Source: Candidatus Denitrolinea symbiosum
GTDB taxonomy: Bacteria > Chloroflexota > Anaerolineae > Anaerolineales > Villigracilaceae
Direction of reading: 5' to 3'
Length of the DNA: 64,000 bases
NCBI GenBank assembly: GCA_017312345.1
Contig: BLAA01000001.1
Span: forward strand, 2,666,001 to 2,730,000
In this document: in pieces, positions 17,627 to 25,949 of the stretch
Numbering within the stretch: position 1 is the first letter of the stretch
Layout: each line of letters begins with the position of its first letter
Notes under the pieces: generated by a model
Database searches by the model: none
The model's input: only the letters and a program-made list of their open reading frames with translations
What the model was told of the DNA's origin: nothing
Translations under genes and position numbers: made by a program

Positions 17627-18244
17627 ATGAAACCCGCCTCCCTGAGATTCAAAATTCTGCTCGGCCTCGGACTGACGGGATGCGCGCTGGCCCTCGCCCT
17701 GCCGCAAAGCCGGGAAGCGCGCGCGCAGCAGCCGACCGGCTCCATCCCCACCGTGACCGGCACGCCGCTCGGCCCATACGTGACCGTCAACCTCGACCTC
17801 GACTTTGTCAACGTCCGCTCGGGGCCGAACGAATATCTCTATCCCAAAATCGGCATCCTGATGCGCGGACAATCCGCCCCCGCGCTGGCGCGCTCGCCAG
17901 ACCTGACGTGGATCCAGATCTATTATGCGGGCGTGCCGGGCAATATCGGCTGGATCTACGCTCCGAACGTCCGCCTGGTTTCTTCGGGTTTTTTGCCGGT
18001 GGTGGAGCCGCCGCCCACGCCCACCCTCCCCGCGCCGACCGTCAACCCGACGCTTGAGTCGGCGTATCAATCGTTGACGACCCCGACGCGCCTGCCGACG
18101 TTCACGCCCCCCGCGCCCATCGAAAACCCCGCTTTCGCCGACGAGACCGACTCCACGCCGCGCGTCCCGCTGGGGTTGATCGTGCTGATCCTGGGGGGCG
18201 CGGGATTCCTCGTCGCCGCCGCGTCGCTGCTGCGCGGGCGGTAA
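17627..18244 (+). CDS. Secreted/anchored SH3b-domain protein, copy 2
   Basis: 205 residues with the same plan as its upstream neighbour: signal peptide to about residue 29 (AREAR-AQQ), SH3b domain (VNLDLDFVNVRSGPNEYLY through NIGWIYAPNV), Pro/Thr-rich spacer including TPTRLPTFTP, and a C-terminal helix LGLIVLILGGAGFLVAAASL. It is a tandem duplicate that has diverged. One base separates it from copy 1, and six bases separate it from the methyltransferase. Confidence 0.85.
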   Translation: MKPASLRFKILLGLGLTGCALALALPQSREARAQQPTGSIPTVTGTPLGPYVTVNLDLDFVNVRSGPNEYLYPKIGILMRGQSAPALARSPDLTWIQIYYAGVPGNIGWIYAPNVRLVSSGFLPVVEPPPTPTLPAPTVNPTLESAYQSLTTPTRLPTFTPPAPIENPAFADETDSTPRVPLGLIVLILGGAGFLVAAASLLRGR

Positions 18245-18249
18245 AATCC

Positions 18250-19038
18250 ATGACAGAACTCATCGCCAGCCTTTCCAACCCGCTAGTGAAAAAAGCCCGC
18301 GCCCTCCGCCAGAAGAAAGCGCGCGCCGAGACCGGTCTCTTCCTCGTCGAAGGCATCCATCACGTGGGGGAGGCCGCCGAAGCCGGCTGGGACATCCAAT
18401 CTGTGTTGTACGCGCCAGACCTCCTCGCCAGCGGATTTGGGCGCGGCCTGGTCGCCCGCCTGGAAAAACAAAACCTGCCTGTGCGCCCCGTCTCGGCTGC
18501 GGTGATGGATTCGCTCTCGGACAAAGACAACCCAACAGGGCTGCTCGCCCTCGTCTCGCGTCGTTCCCTGACCCTGTCGGGGCTGTCCGCCGCGGACGTT
18601 TCCTCCGCGGTCGCGCTCGTCTCGCCGCAGGACCCGGGCAACGTCGGCTCCATCCTCCGCAGCCTGGACGCAGCCGGCGCGGACGCGCTCTTTCTCCTCG
18701 ACGGCGGCGTGGACGCGTACCATCCATCCGCCGTCCGCGCCAGCATGGGGACGTTGTTCTGGAAGCCGGTCGTCTCCGCCTCGTTCGACGAATTCCTCGC
18801 CTGGGCGCGCCGCGGCGGGATGCAGATTCTCGGCTCCTCGGCGCGTGCCCCGGCGGATTATCGAACCGTCCGCCCGGCCGTCCCGTGGATCCTCCTGCTC
18901 GGCTCCGAGCAAAAGGGACTGACTCCCGCCCAGCAGGAAGCCTGCGACGCGGTCGTCTCGCTGCCCATGCGCGGGCGCGCCAGTTCGCTCAATTTATCGG
19001 CGGCGGCGGGTATTCTCTTGTACGAATGGTTGAAATAA
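18250..19038 (+). CDS. TrmH/SpoU-family rRNA 2'-O-methyltransferase
   Basis: 262 residues. The N-terminal substrate-binding part begins with LSNPLVKKARALRQKKAR and FLVEGIHHV. The SPOUT knot has QDPGNVGSILRSLDAAGAD (motif 1), LGSEQKGL (motif 2) and LPMRGRASSLNLSAAAGILLYE (motif 3). It probably methylates a ribose in 23S rRNA, as RlmB-like enzymes do; the exact site is unknown. It ends the three-gene unit with the SH3b pair. Confidence 0.93.
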   Translation: MTELIASLSNPLVKKARALRQKKARAETGLFLVEGIHHVGEAAEAGWDIQSVLYAPDLLASGFGRGLVARLEKQNLPVRPVSAAVMDSLSDKDNPTGLLALVSRRSLTLSGLSAADVSSAVALVSPQDPGNVGSILRSLDAAGADALFLLDGGVDAYHPSAVRASMGTLFWKPVVSASFDEFLAWARRGGMQILGSSARAPADYRTVRPAVPWILLLGSEQKGLTPAQQEACDAVVSLPMRGRASSLNLSAAAGILLYEWLK

Positions 19039-19041
19039 AAG

Positions 19042-19068
19042 GCAACGGCGGCTGTCAGCCGCCGTTGC
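19042..19068. terminator. Strong hairpin between convergent genes
   Basis: Perfect 12-bp stem GCAACGGCGGCT / AGCCGCCGTTGC with a three-base loop, just after the SpoU gene and before the end of the 74-residue gene. There is no long T-run. Confidence 0.65.
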
Positions 19069-19072
19069 GAAT

Positions 19073-19297
19073 TTAGAACTCGTCTTCGTCCTCTTCCCAG
19101 AGATCGTCGTCTTCCTCTTCTTCGTCCTCCCATTCGTCCAACTCGGAATCGTCGTCCCAGTCGTCCTTTGCGGAGGACGCGTCGACGGGGGAGTAGGTGG
19201 CGCAACCGGTATCGGGATCGAACTCCACTGCGGCCGCGCTGCAATAACCGTCGTCCAGGAAGACACAATCTGTATAGTGGCAACGTATGCGGGGCAT
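19073..19297 (-). CDS. Small Cys-motif protein with acidic tail (DUF1540-like)
   Basis: 74 residues. The first 35 hold a Cys pattern MPRIRCHYTDCVFLDDGYC and then CATYSP, like DUF1540-type small metal-binding proteins. The last 30 are nearly all Asp, Glu and Trp. AAGGAT precedes the ATG, 13 bases after the VKOR gene. Function unknown. The acidic tail may be a charge-based binding region, which is inference. Confidence 0.75.
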   Translation of the reverse strand: MPRIRCHYTDCVFLDDGYCSAAAVEFDPDTGCATYSPVDASSAKDDWDDDSELDEWEDEEEEDDDLWEEDEDEF

Positions 19298-19310
19298 GGG
19301 CTTTATCCTT

Positions 19311-19754
19311 CTAAAATTGGGGTTGTCGGATCATTCGAATCACGGAGATGACAAAGACCAGCGTCATCGTGACTTGCGAGGCGAGACAGAACGGGCAGAT
19401 GGACTTGATGATGGCGATCTCGATATAGATCAAATACAGGGTGAACAGGAAACCCGTCAGCGCCAGGCCGAAAACCAGCAGGGAGGCGTTGCGGCGCAGG
19501 AAGCCGCCGCGATTCTCCAGCCAGACCAAAACCAGGATGGCCGCGTATCCCAGGACGCCCACCGCCGCCACAGGGACTTTGAAGGACGGCGAGAAATTGA
19601 TCGAGGAGAACGGGCTGGCGTTGACCGCCGAACAGCCGCCGTTTCCAAGGCACATGGCGTTGTTGTCGGTCAATTTATAGATCGTCATGTATATGGAGAC
19701 GAACGCTCCAATCACGGTCAGAACGAGCAGGGCTTGATGCAGCCGTTTATCCAT
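19311..19754 (-). CDS. Vitamin K epoxide reductase family membrane protein (VKOR)
   Basis: 147 residues with four to five membrane helices. It oxidises a DsbA-like partner and passes electrons to quinone, so making disulfide bonds outside the membrane. Visible are the loop cysteines in CLGNGGCSAV and the redox pair CPFC near the last helices, with Ser/Asn conserved after the loop Cys. No fused thioredoxin domain is present. GAGG seven bases before the ATG at 19754 supports this start over the one 8 codons upstream. Confidence 0.9.
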   Translation of the reverse strand: MDKRLHQALLVLTVIGAFVSIYMTIYKLTDNNAMCLGNGGCSAVNASPFSSINFSPSFKVPVAAVGVLGYAAILVLVWLENRGGFLRRNASLLVFGLALTGFLFTLYLIYIEIAIIKSICPFCLASQVTMTLVFVISVIRMIRQPQF

Positions 19755-19861
19755 GAAATGAACCTCGATGTCGTGCAAACCTGGCGTTTGTCTCCTGCCC
19801 GGTAGTGGCGCATTTTACCTCACCGGGTTTGGGAAGTAAAGCGTGAATTTCCTGAGAGACT

Positions 19862-19975
19862 GTTTCTTGCGTATGCGGATTACGCGGATTTTACGGATTC
19901 TCGCGAATGAACCATTAAAAAATTCGTGTTTGTCCGCGCTCCATGAAATCCGTGTAAAAAAAAGAATGAAAATAC
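19862..19975. repeat. ACGCGGATT/ACGGATT-type dispersed repeat in a gap
   Basis: The 300-base gap between VKOR and the MBL gene holds AT-rich units such as GCGGATTACGCGGATTTTAC, with ATCCGTGTAAAA on the other side of the unit. Similar units occur at 31881-31965, 32940-32980, 33897-33945 and 42901-42925. No gene is seen here. Confidence 0.6.
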
Positions 19976-20011
19976 GATTTGTAAAGCGCTCTCTGATGGA
20001 AATTCGGCGGC

Positions 20012-20035
20012 ATTATACCCCAGAAGGGGTATAAT
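20012..20035 (+). promoter_or_regulatory. Palindrome overlapping the -10 of the MBL-fold gene
   Basis: Perfect 10-bp inverted repeat ATTATACCCC / GGGGTATAAT around AGAA. It places a TATAAT (20030-20035) about 20 bases before the ATG, and one on the other strand. It could be an operator or a divergent promoter pair. Confidence 0.55.
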
Positions 20036-20054
20036 TGCGCCCGGAGGCTTACGC

Positions 20055-20708
20055 ATGGAAATCATCTGGTACGGTCAATCCTGTTTTCGGCTCACGGAGC
20101 GCGGCATGGCAACCGTGGTCACCGATCCGTTCGATCATAAGGCCATCGGCTACAGCCCGTTGAAATTAAAGGCGGACATCGTCACCGTCAGTCACAACGC
20201 GCCCGGCCACAACAACGCCGCCGCGGTGAAGGGCGCCTCGCACCTCATCACCGGCCCCGGAGAGTTCGAGATCGGAGGCGTGTTCATCACCGGCGTGCAG
20301 ACCGATTCGTCCGGCAAAAAGAACAAGGACGCGGTCCACAATACCCTCTACGTTTTCGACTACGACGGAATCACCGTCGCGCATTTGGGCGACCTGAAAA
20401 ACGTCCCATCGCAGGCAGAGGTGGAAGCTCTCGGAACGGTGAACGTGGCCCTCGTCCCGGTGGGCGGCGGCGGAGGGCTGAACGCGGCCAAGGCCGCGGA
20501 AGTCGTCAGTCTGCTCGAGCCGAACCTGGTTGTCCCGATGCACTATTCCACGCCCGACGCGAAAATCCAACTCGAGCCGCTCAACAAATTCCTGAAAGAA
20601 ATGGGACTGAACGCCAGCGCCGTCGAAAAGCAGGCCTCTTTAAAAGTGACGCGCTCCGGCCTGCCCGACGAGACGCGCGTGGTCACGCTGGAATACCAGA
20701 GCGAGTAA
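20055..20708 (+). CDS. MBL-fold metallo-hydrolase (UlaG-like)
   Basis: 217 residues. The start MEIIWYGQSCFRL and the later VPMHYST and VALVPVGGGGG are typical of the COG2220 group of beta-lactamase-fold enzymes. The metal motif is VSHNAPGHNN, which keeps the His residues but lacks the Asp of HxHxDH, so metal use may differ. The substrate is unknown. GGAGG precedes the ATG. A perfect palindrome overlaps the promoter. It is followed 18 bases on by a 100-residue protein. Confidence 0.88.
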   Translation: MEIIWYGQSCFRLTERGMATVVTDPFDHKAIGYSPLKLKADIVTVSHNAPGHNNAAAVKGASHLITGPGEFEIGGVFITGVQTDSSGKKNKDAVHNTLYVFDYDGITVAHLGDLKNVPSQAEVEALGTVNVALVPVGGGGGLNAAKAAEVVSLLEPNLVVPMHYSTPDAKIQLEPLNKFLKEMGLNASAVEKQASLKVTRSGLPDETRVVTLEYQSE

Positions 20709-20726
20709 AAAAAAGCAGGAGACCGA

Positions 20727-21029
20727 GTGTCAGTCAAAGTCTTGATGACCTGGGATATTTCCCCCGAACGCGAACAGGAATACTTCGAATTCGTCATCGG
20801 AGAATTTGTTCCGGGCGTTCAACGCATAGGGTTACAGCCCGTCGAAGCCTGGGCCACCATCTACGGCAACCATCCGCAGATCCAAGTGGGATTGATCGCC
20901 AGCGACGCCGCCAACGCGCGCCGCGCCCTCAACTCGCCGGAGTGGCTTAACCTGTCTGGGCAATTATTCGCCTTCGTCAAAAACTACTCGCAAAAAATCG
21001 TCCCCGCCCGCAGCGGGTTTCAATTCTGA
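20727..21029 (+). CDS. Hypothetical protein, possible dimeric alpha/beta-barrel type
   Basis: 100 residues, GTG start with CAGGAG before it. The pattern SVKVLMTWDISPEREQEYFE, then EAWATIYGNHPQIQVGLIAS looks like a ferredoxin-like small domain (NIPSNAP or ABM type), but I cannot name the family. No membrane segment. It is probably co-transcribed with the MBL gene and is followed by a clear terminator. Confidence 0.7.
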   Translation: MSVKVLMTWDISPEREQEYFEFVIGEFVPGVQRIGLQPVEAWATIYGNHPQIQVGLIASDAANARRALNSPEWLNLSGQLFAFVKNYSQKIVPARSGFQF

Positions 21030-21031
21030 CT

Positions 21032-21061
21032 GTAGAGCGAGAGAAATCTCGCTCTACTTTT
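21032..21061 (+). terminator. Rho-independent terminator
   Basis: Perfect 11-bp stem GTAGAGCGAGA / TCTCGCTCTAC with loop GAAA and TTTT. The next start codon is only four bases beyond it. Confidence 0.88.
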
Positions 21062-21064
21062 GTC

Positions 21065-23665
21065 ATGTCCCGTTTCTGGCCTCATTTCTTTTTGCTTGCC
21101 TTCATCGAAGGACTCGCGGCGCTGGCCGCGTTGTTTTTAATTCCCGCCGAAAGTCTTTCGCTCGCCCGCCTCGCGCTCGTCGGCGCGATCCTGTTTCCCC
21201 TGGCGGCCTCGGGCTGGATGTTCGTCCGTTCCTTGGATGGGGACTGGCGCGCCCGCGCCCTCGATCCGACCGCCTACCCGCGCATTTTCCGCGCCCTGGC
21301 AATTTCCTCCCCGCTTCTCTTCCTGACCTTCGGCCTGATCCTGTTCCTCCTGCGTTATCTCGACCCCGCGGCGACCGCCTCCTACTACGAGCGCGCCCGC
21401 CCCGCGTTGACCTACCTCCTCCTCCTCGCCGCGCAGACGAGTCTCTGGCTGGCCGCGCTTCGAAACGGAATCCACTTGAAGTCCATGTGGACGCGGCGCG
21501 CGGTCTTCGTCGGCGCGGGGATTGTCCTCGCCGTCTTCCTCGCGGTGTGGCTGCTCATCGCGTTGACTGGCTTGGGAATCACGGAAGACCCAAGTTACTG
21601 GAGCGAGCCCGGCGTCCCAATCCTCGGCTGGCAACTTCTCCTCGCTCTTCTGCTTTCCGCCCTCTGCCTCCTGCCTTCCGCTTTCCGCTCTCTGCCTTCC
21701 GCTTTCCGCCCTCTGCCTTCCGCTTTCCGCTCTCTGCCTTCCGCCTCCCGCCCTCTGCCTTCCGCCTCCCGCCTTCTGCCTTCCGCCTCCCGCCCTCTGC
21801 CTTCCGCCTCCCGCCCTCTGCCTTCCGCCTCCCGCCCTCTGCCTTCCGCTTTCCGCCTTCTGCCTTCCGCCCTCTATCTCCTCGCCCTCGTCCTCTGGCT
21901 CTCTGTCCCGTTGACTTCCCTGCGTAACAGTTTCTACGCGCCGATCACGCCGCCGTATCTCCAGCCCTTCCCCGCCTCGGACGCGGCCTACTACGACACC
22001 AGCGCGCAAAGCCTGCTGATGGGATTCGGATTCGTCCAGCACATCCCCACACGGCCGCTGTTCATCGTCTTTCTCGCCGCGCTCCACGCCCTGCTCGGAC
22101 AGGACTATGCCCGCCTCATCTTCGGCCAGACTCTGCTGCTGGCGCTTTTTCCCGTCGCGTTGTACTTCCTCGGGAAGCGACTCCACAGCCGCGCCGCGGG
22201 AGTGACGGTCGCACTGCTCGCCAGCCTCCGCGAGTGGAACAGCCTGCTGGTCGCCTCGGATGTGCGCGTGAGCAACACCAAGATGCTGCTCTCCGACTTC
22301 GTCACGACCCTCGCGTTGACGGCGTTCCTGCTCCTCGTCCTGCGCTGGTTCCGCGAGAGACGGGATGGATCGTTGCTGGCATTCGTCTCGGGCGGCGCGC
22401 TGGGACTGCTCCTCCTCCTGCGGACGCAATCCGCCTTTCTCGCGCCCGGCGTTTTACTGCTCGCGTTCCCCATCTTCTGGCCGAAGTGGAAGACCTGGTT
22501 CGCGCAATCTGCCCTCTTCGCGGCGGGACTCGTCCTGGCCGTTTCGCCGTGGCTGGCGCGCAACTACTTTGTGGCGGGACAACTCTCGCTGGACGATCCC
22601 ACGCAGGTCAAAAACGTCGCCAGCATGTATGGCGGCGGGACGCCCTCCTCCAACCTCGACCAGTTCGCGGGGCAATCGCCAGAGGAAGCCAGCCGCTTCG
22701 TCGTGGACACCATCCTGCATCGTCCCGCGTACGTGGCGGGATTTGTGACGAATCAATTCCTCGCCAATTCCATAGACACGCTCCTCGTCCTGCCCATCTT
22801 CGCCCGCTACGACGGACTCTCCGCCCCGATCCATCCCTACTGGTATGAATGGGACGGTCACCCTTCGACGGCAAACGTGATTCTCTTCCTCGTCTATCTG
22901 GCGGTCATCTCGCTGGGAATCGCCGCCGCGTGGAAGCGCCTGCGTTGGGCGGGGCTGCTCCCGCTCGTGTTTTTCATCTGCTACGCGCTCTCCACTAGTT
23001 TGGCGCGCTACTCGGGCTGGCGATACATCTTCCCTGCGGACTGGGTCGGCTATTTCTACTTCGCCCTCGGCGCGGCAGAATTCTTTTCACTTGCCGCTCT
23101 TGTTTTCGGCGCGTCCGGAGACGCGGACAGGCATACAGGCACACAGGTAGACCCGTCACCTGCCGCGCGTCATCCTTCCCTCGTTTTCTTTCTTCTTTCC
23201 TCTTTCATCTTTCTTTTCCTCGGCAGCCTCCCCTGGTTGACCGAATCCATCATCCCGCGGACGACGCTCCCCTGCGCGGACTCGGTTCCCGCGTGCCTCG
23301 CGGCGGCAGGCGTGGACGAGGCGCGGGCCGCGCGCTTCCTCGGTCAACCCGACGCGCTGGCGTTGTCGGGACGCGTCCTCTATCCGCGTTATTTCTCGCG
23401 CGGCAACGGGCTGGCGTCCACCAACCCGAATCCCGCCTACGCCCCGCGCGACTTCCCGCGCATGGGATTCTATCTGCTCGCGCCCGACGGGGTGACGCAA
23501 ACCGTCCTGCCGATGAAGGGAGCGCGTCCCTTCCCGAACGCGGCGGACGCGCTCCTGCTCGGCTGCCAGCGCGGCGACTATGTGGAAGCGCGCCTGGTCT
23601 TCTTCCCCGCCACGGGGGAGGCCTTCGAAAACGGTCCGCTGGACGCGCCCTGTCCGAATCCATGA
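21065..23665 (+). CDS. Large polytopic membrane protein with an in-frame minisatellite
   Basis: 866 residues, paralogue of the protein at 1100-3793 (shared FP-ALY-LG-RLHSRAAG block, DDPTQ insert region, C-terminal LYPRYFSRGNG). Probably a GT-C-like glycosyltransferase, by fold only. Residues about 200-270 are a tandem heptapeptide repeat, LPSASRP and variants, encoded by a 21-bp DNA repeat at 21655-21880. It replaces a short loop in the paralogue. A second low-complexity hydrophobic stretch (FFLLSSFIFLF) lies near residue 710. The ATG follows a terminator by four bases and has no Shine-Dalgarno. The end overlaps mutY by four bases. Confidence 0.8.
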   Translation: MSRFWPHFFLLAFIEGLAALAALFLIPAESLSLARLALVGAILFPLAASGWMFVRSLDGDWRARALDPTAYPRIFRALAISSPLLFLTFGLILFLLRYLDPAATASYYERARPALTYLLLLAAQTSLWLAALRNGIHLKSMWTRRAVFVGAGIVLAVFLAVWLLIALTGLGITEDPSYWSEPGVPILGWQLLLALLLSALCLLPSAFRSLPSAFRPLPSAFRSLPSASRPLPSASRLLPSASRPLPSASRPLPSASRPLPSAFRLLPSALYLLALVLWLSVPLTSLRNSFYAPITPPYLQPFPASDAAYYDTSAQSLLMGFGFVQHIPTRPLFIVFLAALHALLGQDYARLIFGQTLLLALFPVALYFLGKRLHSRAAGVTVALLASLREWNSLLVASDVRVSNTKMLLSDFVTTLALTAFLLLVLRWFRERRDGSLLAFVSGGALGLLLLLRTQSAFLAPGVLLLAFPIFWPKWKTWFAQSALFAAGLVLAVSPWLARNYFVAGQLSLDDPTQVKNVASMYGGGTPSSNLDQFAGQSPEEASRFVVDTILHRPAYVAGFVTNQFLANSIDTLLVLPIFARYDGLSAPIHPYWYEWDGHPSTANVILFLVYLAVISLGIAAAWKRLRWAGLLPLVFFICYALSTSLARYSGWRYIFPADWVGYFYFALGAAEFFSLAALVFGASGDADRHTGTQVDPSPAARHPSLVFFLLSSFIFLFLGSLPWLTESIIPRTTLPCADSVPACLAAAGVDEARAARFLGQPDALALSGRVLYPRYFSRGNGLASTNPNPAYAPRDFPRMGFYLLAPDGVTQTVLPMKGARPFPNAADALLLGCQRGDYVEARLVFFPATGEAFENGPLDAPCPNP
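21655..21880. repeat. 21-bp coding minisatellite
   Basis: About ten units of a 21-bp repeat of the type CTGCCTTCCGCCTCCCGCC, reading LPSASRP or LPSAFRP. The same sequence, on the other strand, forms an intergenic array at 30930-31000, and a simpler form is at 53983-54006. Confidence 0.92.
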
Positions 23666-24747
23666 CCCGCATCGCCGCCAAACTTTTGAGATGGTATCGC
23701 CGTCACGGACGCGGCCTCCCCTGGCGCGGACATCCCGACGCCTACGCGGTGTGGGTCTCGGAGATCATGCTCCAGCAAACGCGCGTCGAGACGGTCATTC
23801 CGTATTTCGAACGCTGGATGAAGCGTTTCCCGTCCGTGAAGGCTTTGGCGGACGCGTCCGAGCAGTCGGTGTTGACGCTGTGGGAGGGACTGGGCTACTA
23901 CTCCCGCGCCCGCAACCTGCACAAAGCCGCGCGTCTGCTCGTGGACGAATATGGCGGCGAACTGCCGCGCTCGGCGGACGCGCTCCGCAAACTGCCAGGC
24001 ATCGGACGGTACAGCGCGGGCGCCATCGCTTCGATGGCATTCGGCCTCGACGCGCCCGCGTTGGACGGCAACATCCGCCGCGTCTACGCGCGTTTGTTCA
24101 ATGTGGAAGTCCCCGCCGACTCGACGGAGGAGAAGAAGATTCTCTGGGGCCTCGCCGCCGAACACCTGCCGAAGGGAAAGGCGGGCGACTTTAACCAGGC
24201 GTTGATGGACCTGGGCGCGACGCTCTGCCTGCCGAAGAAACCGCGCTGCGCGGAATGTCCGCTGGCGGAGGAATGTCTGGCGCGGCGGCTGGGCGTGCAG
24301 GAAGCGCGTCCCGTGTTGAAGCCCAAAGCGGAGACGCCATATCACGTCCACGCCGCGATCGTCCTTGTGGCGAAAATTGGAAATTCGCGTTACGCGTTGC
24401 TGTCAAAACGGCCCTCGCGCGGACTCCTCGGCGGGATGTGGGAATTCCCCAACGGGCGCGTGGAGGGCGATCCCGCGCGGGGGCTGACGAAAGCCATTAA
24501 GTTGGGATACGGCTTCTCGGTCCGCGCGGGCGAGGCGTTGGGCGTCGTCCGCCACGCGTACACCCACTTCCGCGTCGCCGTCCACGTCTTCCGCGGCGAG
24601 TTGACGCTTCCCGTCCGCGAGACGGAAACGCTGAAATGGGTTAAACTCTCCGAACTCGGAAAATATCCGATGGGAAAAATCGATCGGCAGATCTCCGAAA
24701 AAATAATGCTGAAACACAAAGGCGCGCAAAGTACAAGGAAACTATGA
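23662..24747 (+). CDS. mutY: A/G-specific adenine glycosylase
   Basis: Removes adenine opposite 8-oxoguanine in base excision repair. 361 residues. The catalytic Glu is in SEIMLQQTRV (near residue 38), the helix-hairpin-helix is LRKLPGIGRYSAGAI, the catalytic Asp is in ALDGNIRRV, the 4Fe-4S loop is C-X6-C-X2-C-X5-C in CLPKKPRCAECPLAEEC, and a C-terminal NUDIX-like domain recognises 8-oxoG. The ATG at 23662 overlaps the stop of the membrane protein; the longer in-frame ORF upstream is a shadow. Its own stop overlaps the next start. Confidence 0.95.
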   Translation: MTRIAAKLLRWYRRHGRGLPWRGHPDAYAVWVSEIMLQQTRVETVIPYFERWMKRFPSVKALADASEQSVLTLWEGLGYYSRARNLHKAARLLVDEYGGELPRSADALRKLPGIGRYSAGAIASMAFGLDAPALDGNIRRVYARLFNVEVPADSTEEKKILWGLAAEHLPKGKAGDFNQALMDLGATLCLPKKPRCAECPLAEECLARRLGVQEARPVLKPKAETPYHVHAAIVLVAKIGNSRYALLSKRPSRGLLGGMWEFPNGRVEGDPARGLTKAIKLGYGFSVRAGEALGVVRHAYTHFRVAVHVFRGELTLPVRETETLKWVKLSELGKYPMGKIDRQISEKIMLKHKGAQSTRKL

Positions 24748-25940
24748 CCATCACACTGCTCCTCGACCTCGACGAAACCCTGCTCGACACCAACCTCGAA
24801 GCCTTCGTGCCGGCCTACTACCAGAAACTTGCCGCGCATCTCGCGCCGTACGTCGCGCCCGAAAAAATGCTCAAGTACCTGACGCTCGGCACGCGCAAAA
24901 TGATGGAAAGCGAAGACCCATCGCGCACGCTGCGCGAGGTCTTCGACGAAAATTTCTATCCCTTCCTCGACGTGGACCGCGGCGACATCCAGCCCGTCCT
25001 CGAGGATTTTTACGACAACGTTTTCCCGTCCATCCGCGAAGTGACGCGCCCGATCCCCGGCGCGGCGGACTTTGTGGAGTGGGCGTTCGCGGCGGGACAC
25101 CGCGTCGTCGTCGCCACCAGCCCGTATTTCCCGCGTAAAGCCAATTACCACCGCCTGCGCTGGGCGGGACTGCCTCCCGAAAAATATCCCTTCGTCCTCA
25201 TCTCGTCTTACGAGGATTTCCATTTCACCAAACCGCATCCCGCCTATTTCGCCGAAGTTTTGGGACGACTCGGCTGGCCCGACGATCCCGTCGTCATGAT
25301 CGGCAACGACGTGGCGCAGGATTTGCGTCCCGCCGCGGCGCTGGGACTCCCGACCTATCACTCGGTGGACGTGACCCCGTCCGCGGACGGATTCGAGGCG
25401 ACCGGGCGCGGGACTCTCGCCGAACTGCGCGGCTGGCTCGAGCGGACGGATCCCGCGACGCTCGCGCCGTCGTTCTCCTCCCCGGCCTCCCTGCTCGCCC
25501 TGCTGCGTGCCGCCCCGGCCGCGTTGACGAGCCTGCTCGCGCCCCTCGCCCCCGCCGCGCTGACGGCGCGTCCCGCCGCGGAAGACTGGTCCACGACCGA
25601 GATCCTCTGTCACCTGCGCGACGTGGAGCGCGAAGTGACCCTGCCGCGCATCCGCAAAATTTTGGCCGAGGCGGACCCGCCCATCCCCGCGCAGACGCCC
25701 GACGAGTGGGCGAAAACGCGCGGCTACCAGGGGCAGGACGGGATGTCCGCGCTGCGCGAGTTCACGTCCGCGCGCCTCGAAACGCTGGAACTGCTCGCGG
25801 GCCTCGCGCCCGCTCAATGGTCCCGAAAAGCGCGGCACTCCATCTTCGGGCCGACCACGCTGCAGGAGCTGGTTGGTTTCAGCGCCGAACACGACCGCCT
25901 GCACATCCAGCAGGCGTGGAGGAACATCGAGACAGGTTAG
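24744..25940 (+). CDS. HAD-type hydrolase fused to a DinB-like domain
   Basis: 398 residues. Residues 1-230 are a haloacid-dehalogenase fold: motif 1 LLLDLDETLLDTN, motif 2 in VVATSPYFP, motif 3 Lys in FTKPHPAYF and motif 4 MIGNDVAQD. Residues about 255-398 are a DinB/YfiT-like four-helix bundle with the metal-type His in ILCHLRDVERE and HDRLHIQQ. The likely activity is phosphatase with a second metal-dependent thiol-transfer domain; the substrate is unknown. ATGA overlap with mutY. Confidence 0.82.
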   Translation: MTITLLLDLDETLLDTNLEAFVPAYYQKLAAHLAPYVAPEKMLKYLTLGTRKMMESEDPSRTLREVFDENFYPFLDVDRGDIQPVLEDFYDNVFPSIREVTRPIPGAADFVEWAFAAGHRVVVATSPYFPRKANYHRLRWAGLPPEKYPFVLISSYEDFHFTKPHPAYFAEVLGRLGWPDDPVVMIGNDVAQDLRPAAALGLPTYHSVDVTPSADGFEATGRGTLAELRGWLERTDPATLAPSFSSPASLLALLRAAPAALTSLLAPLAPAALTARPAAEDWSTTEILCHLRDVEREVTLPRIRKILAEADPPIPAQTPDEWAKTRGYQGQDGMSALREFTSARLETLELLAGLAPAQWSRKARHSIFGPTTLQELVGFSAEHDRLHIQQAWRNIETG

Positions 25941-25949
25941 AAGCAATTT

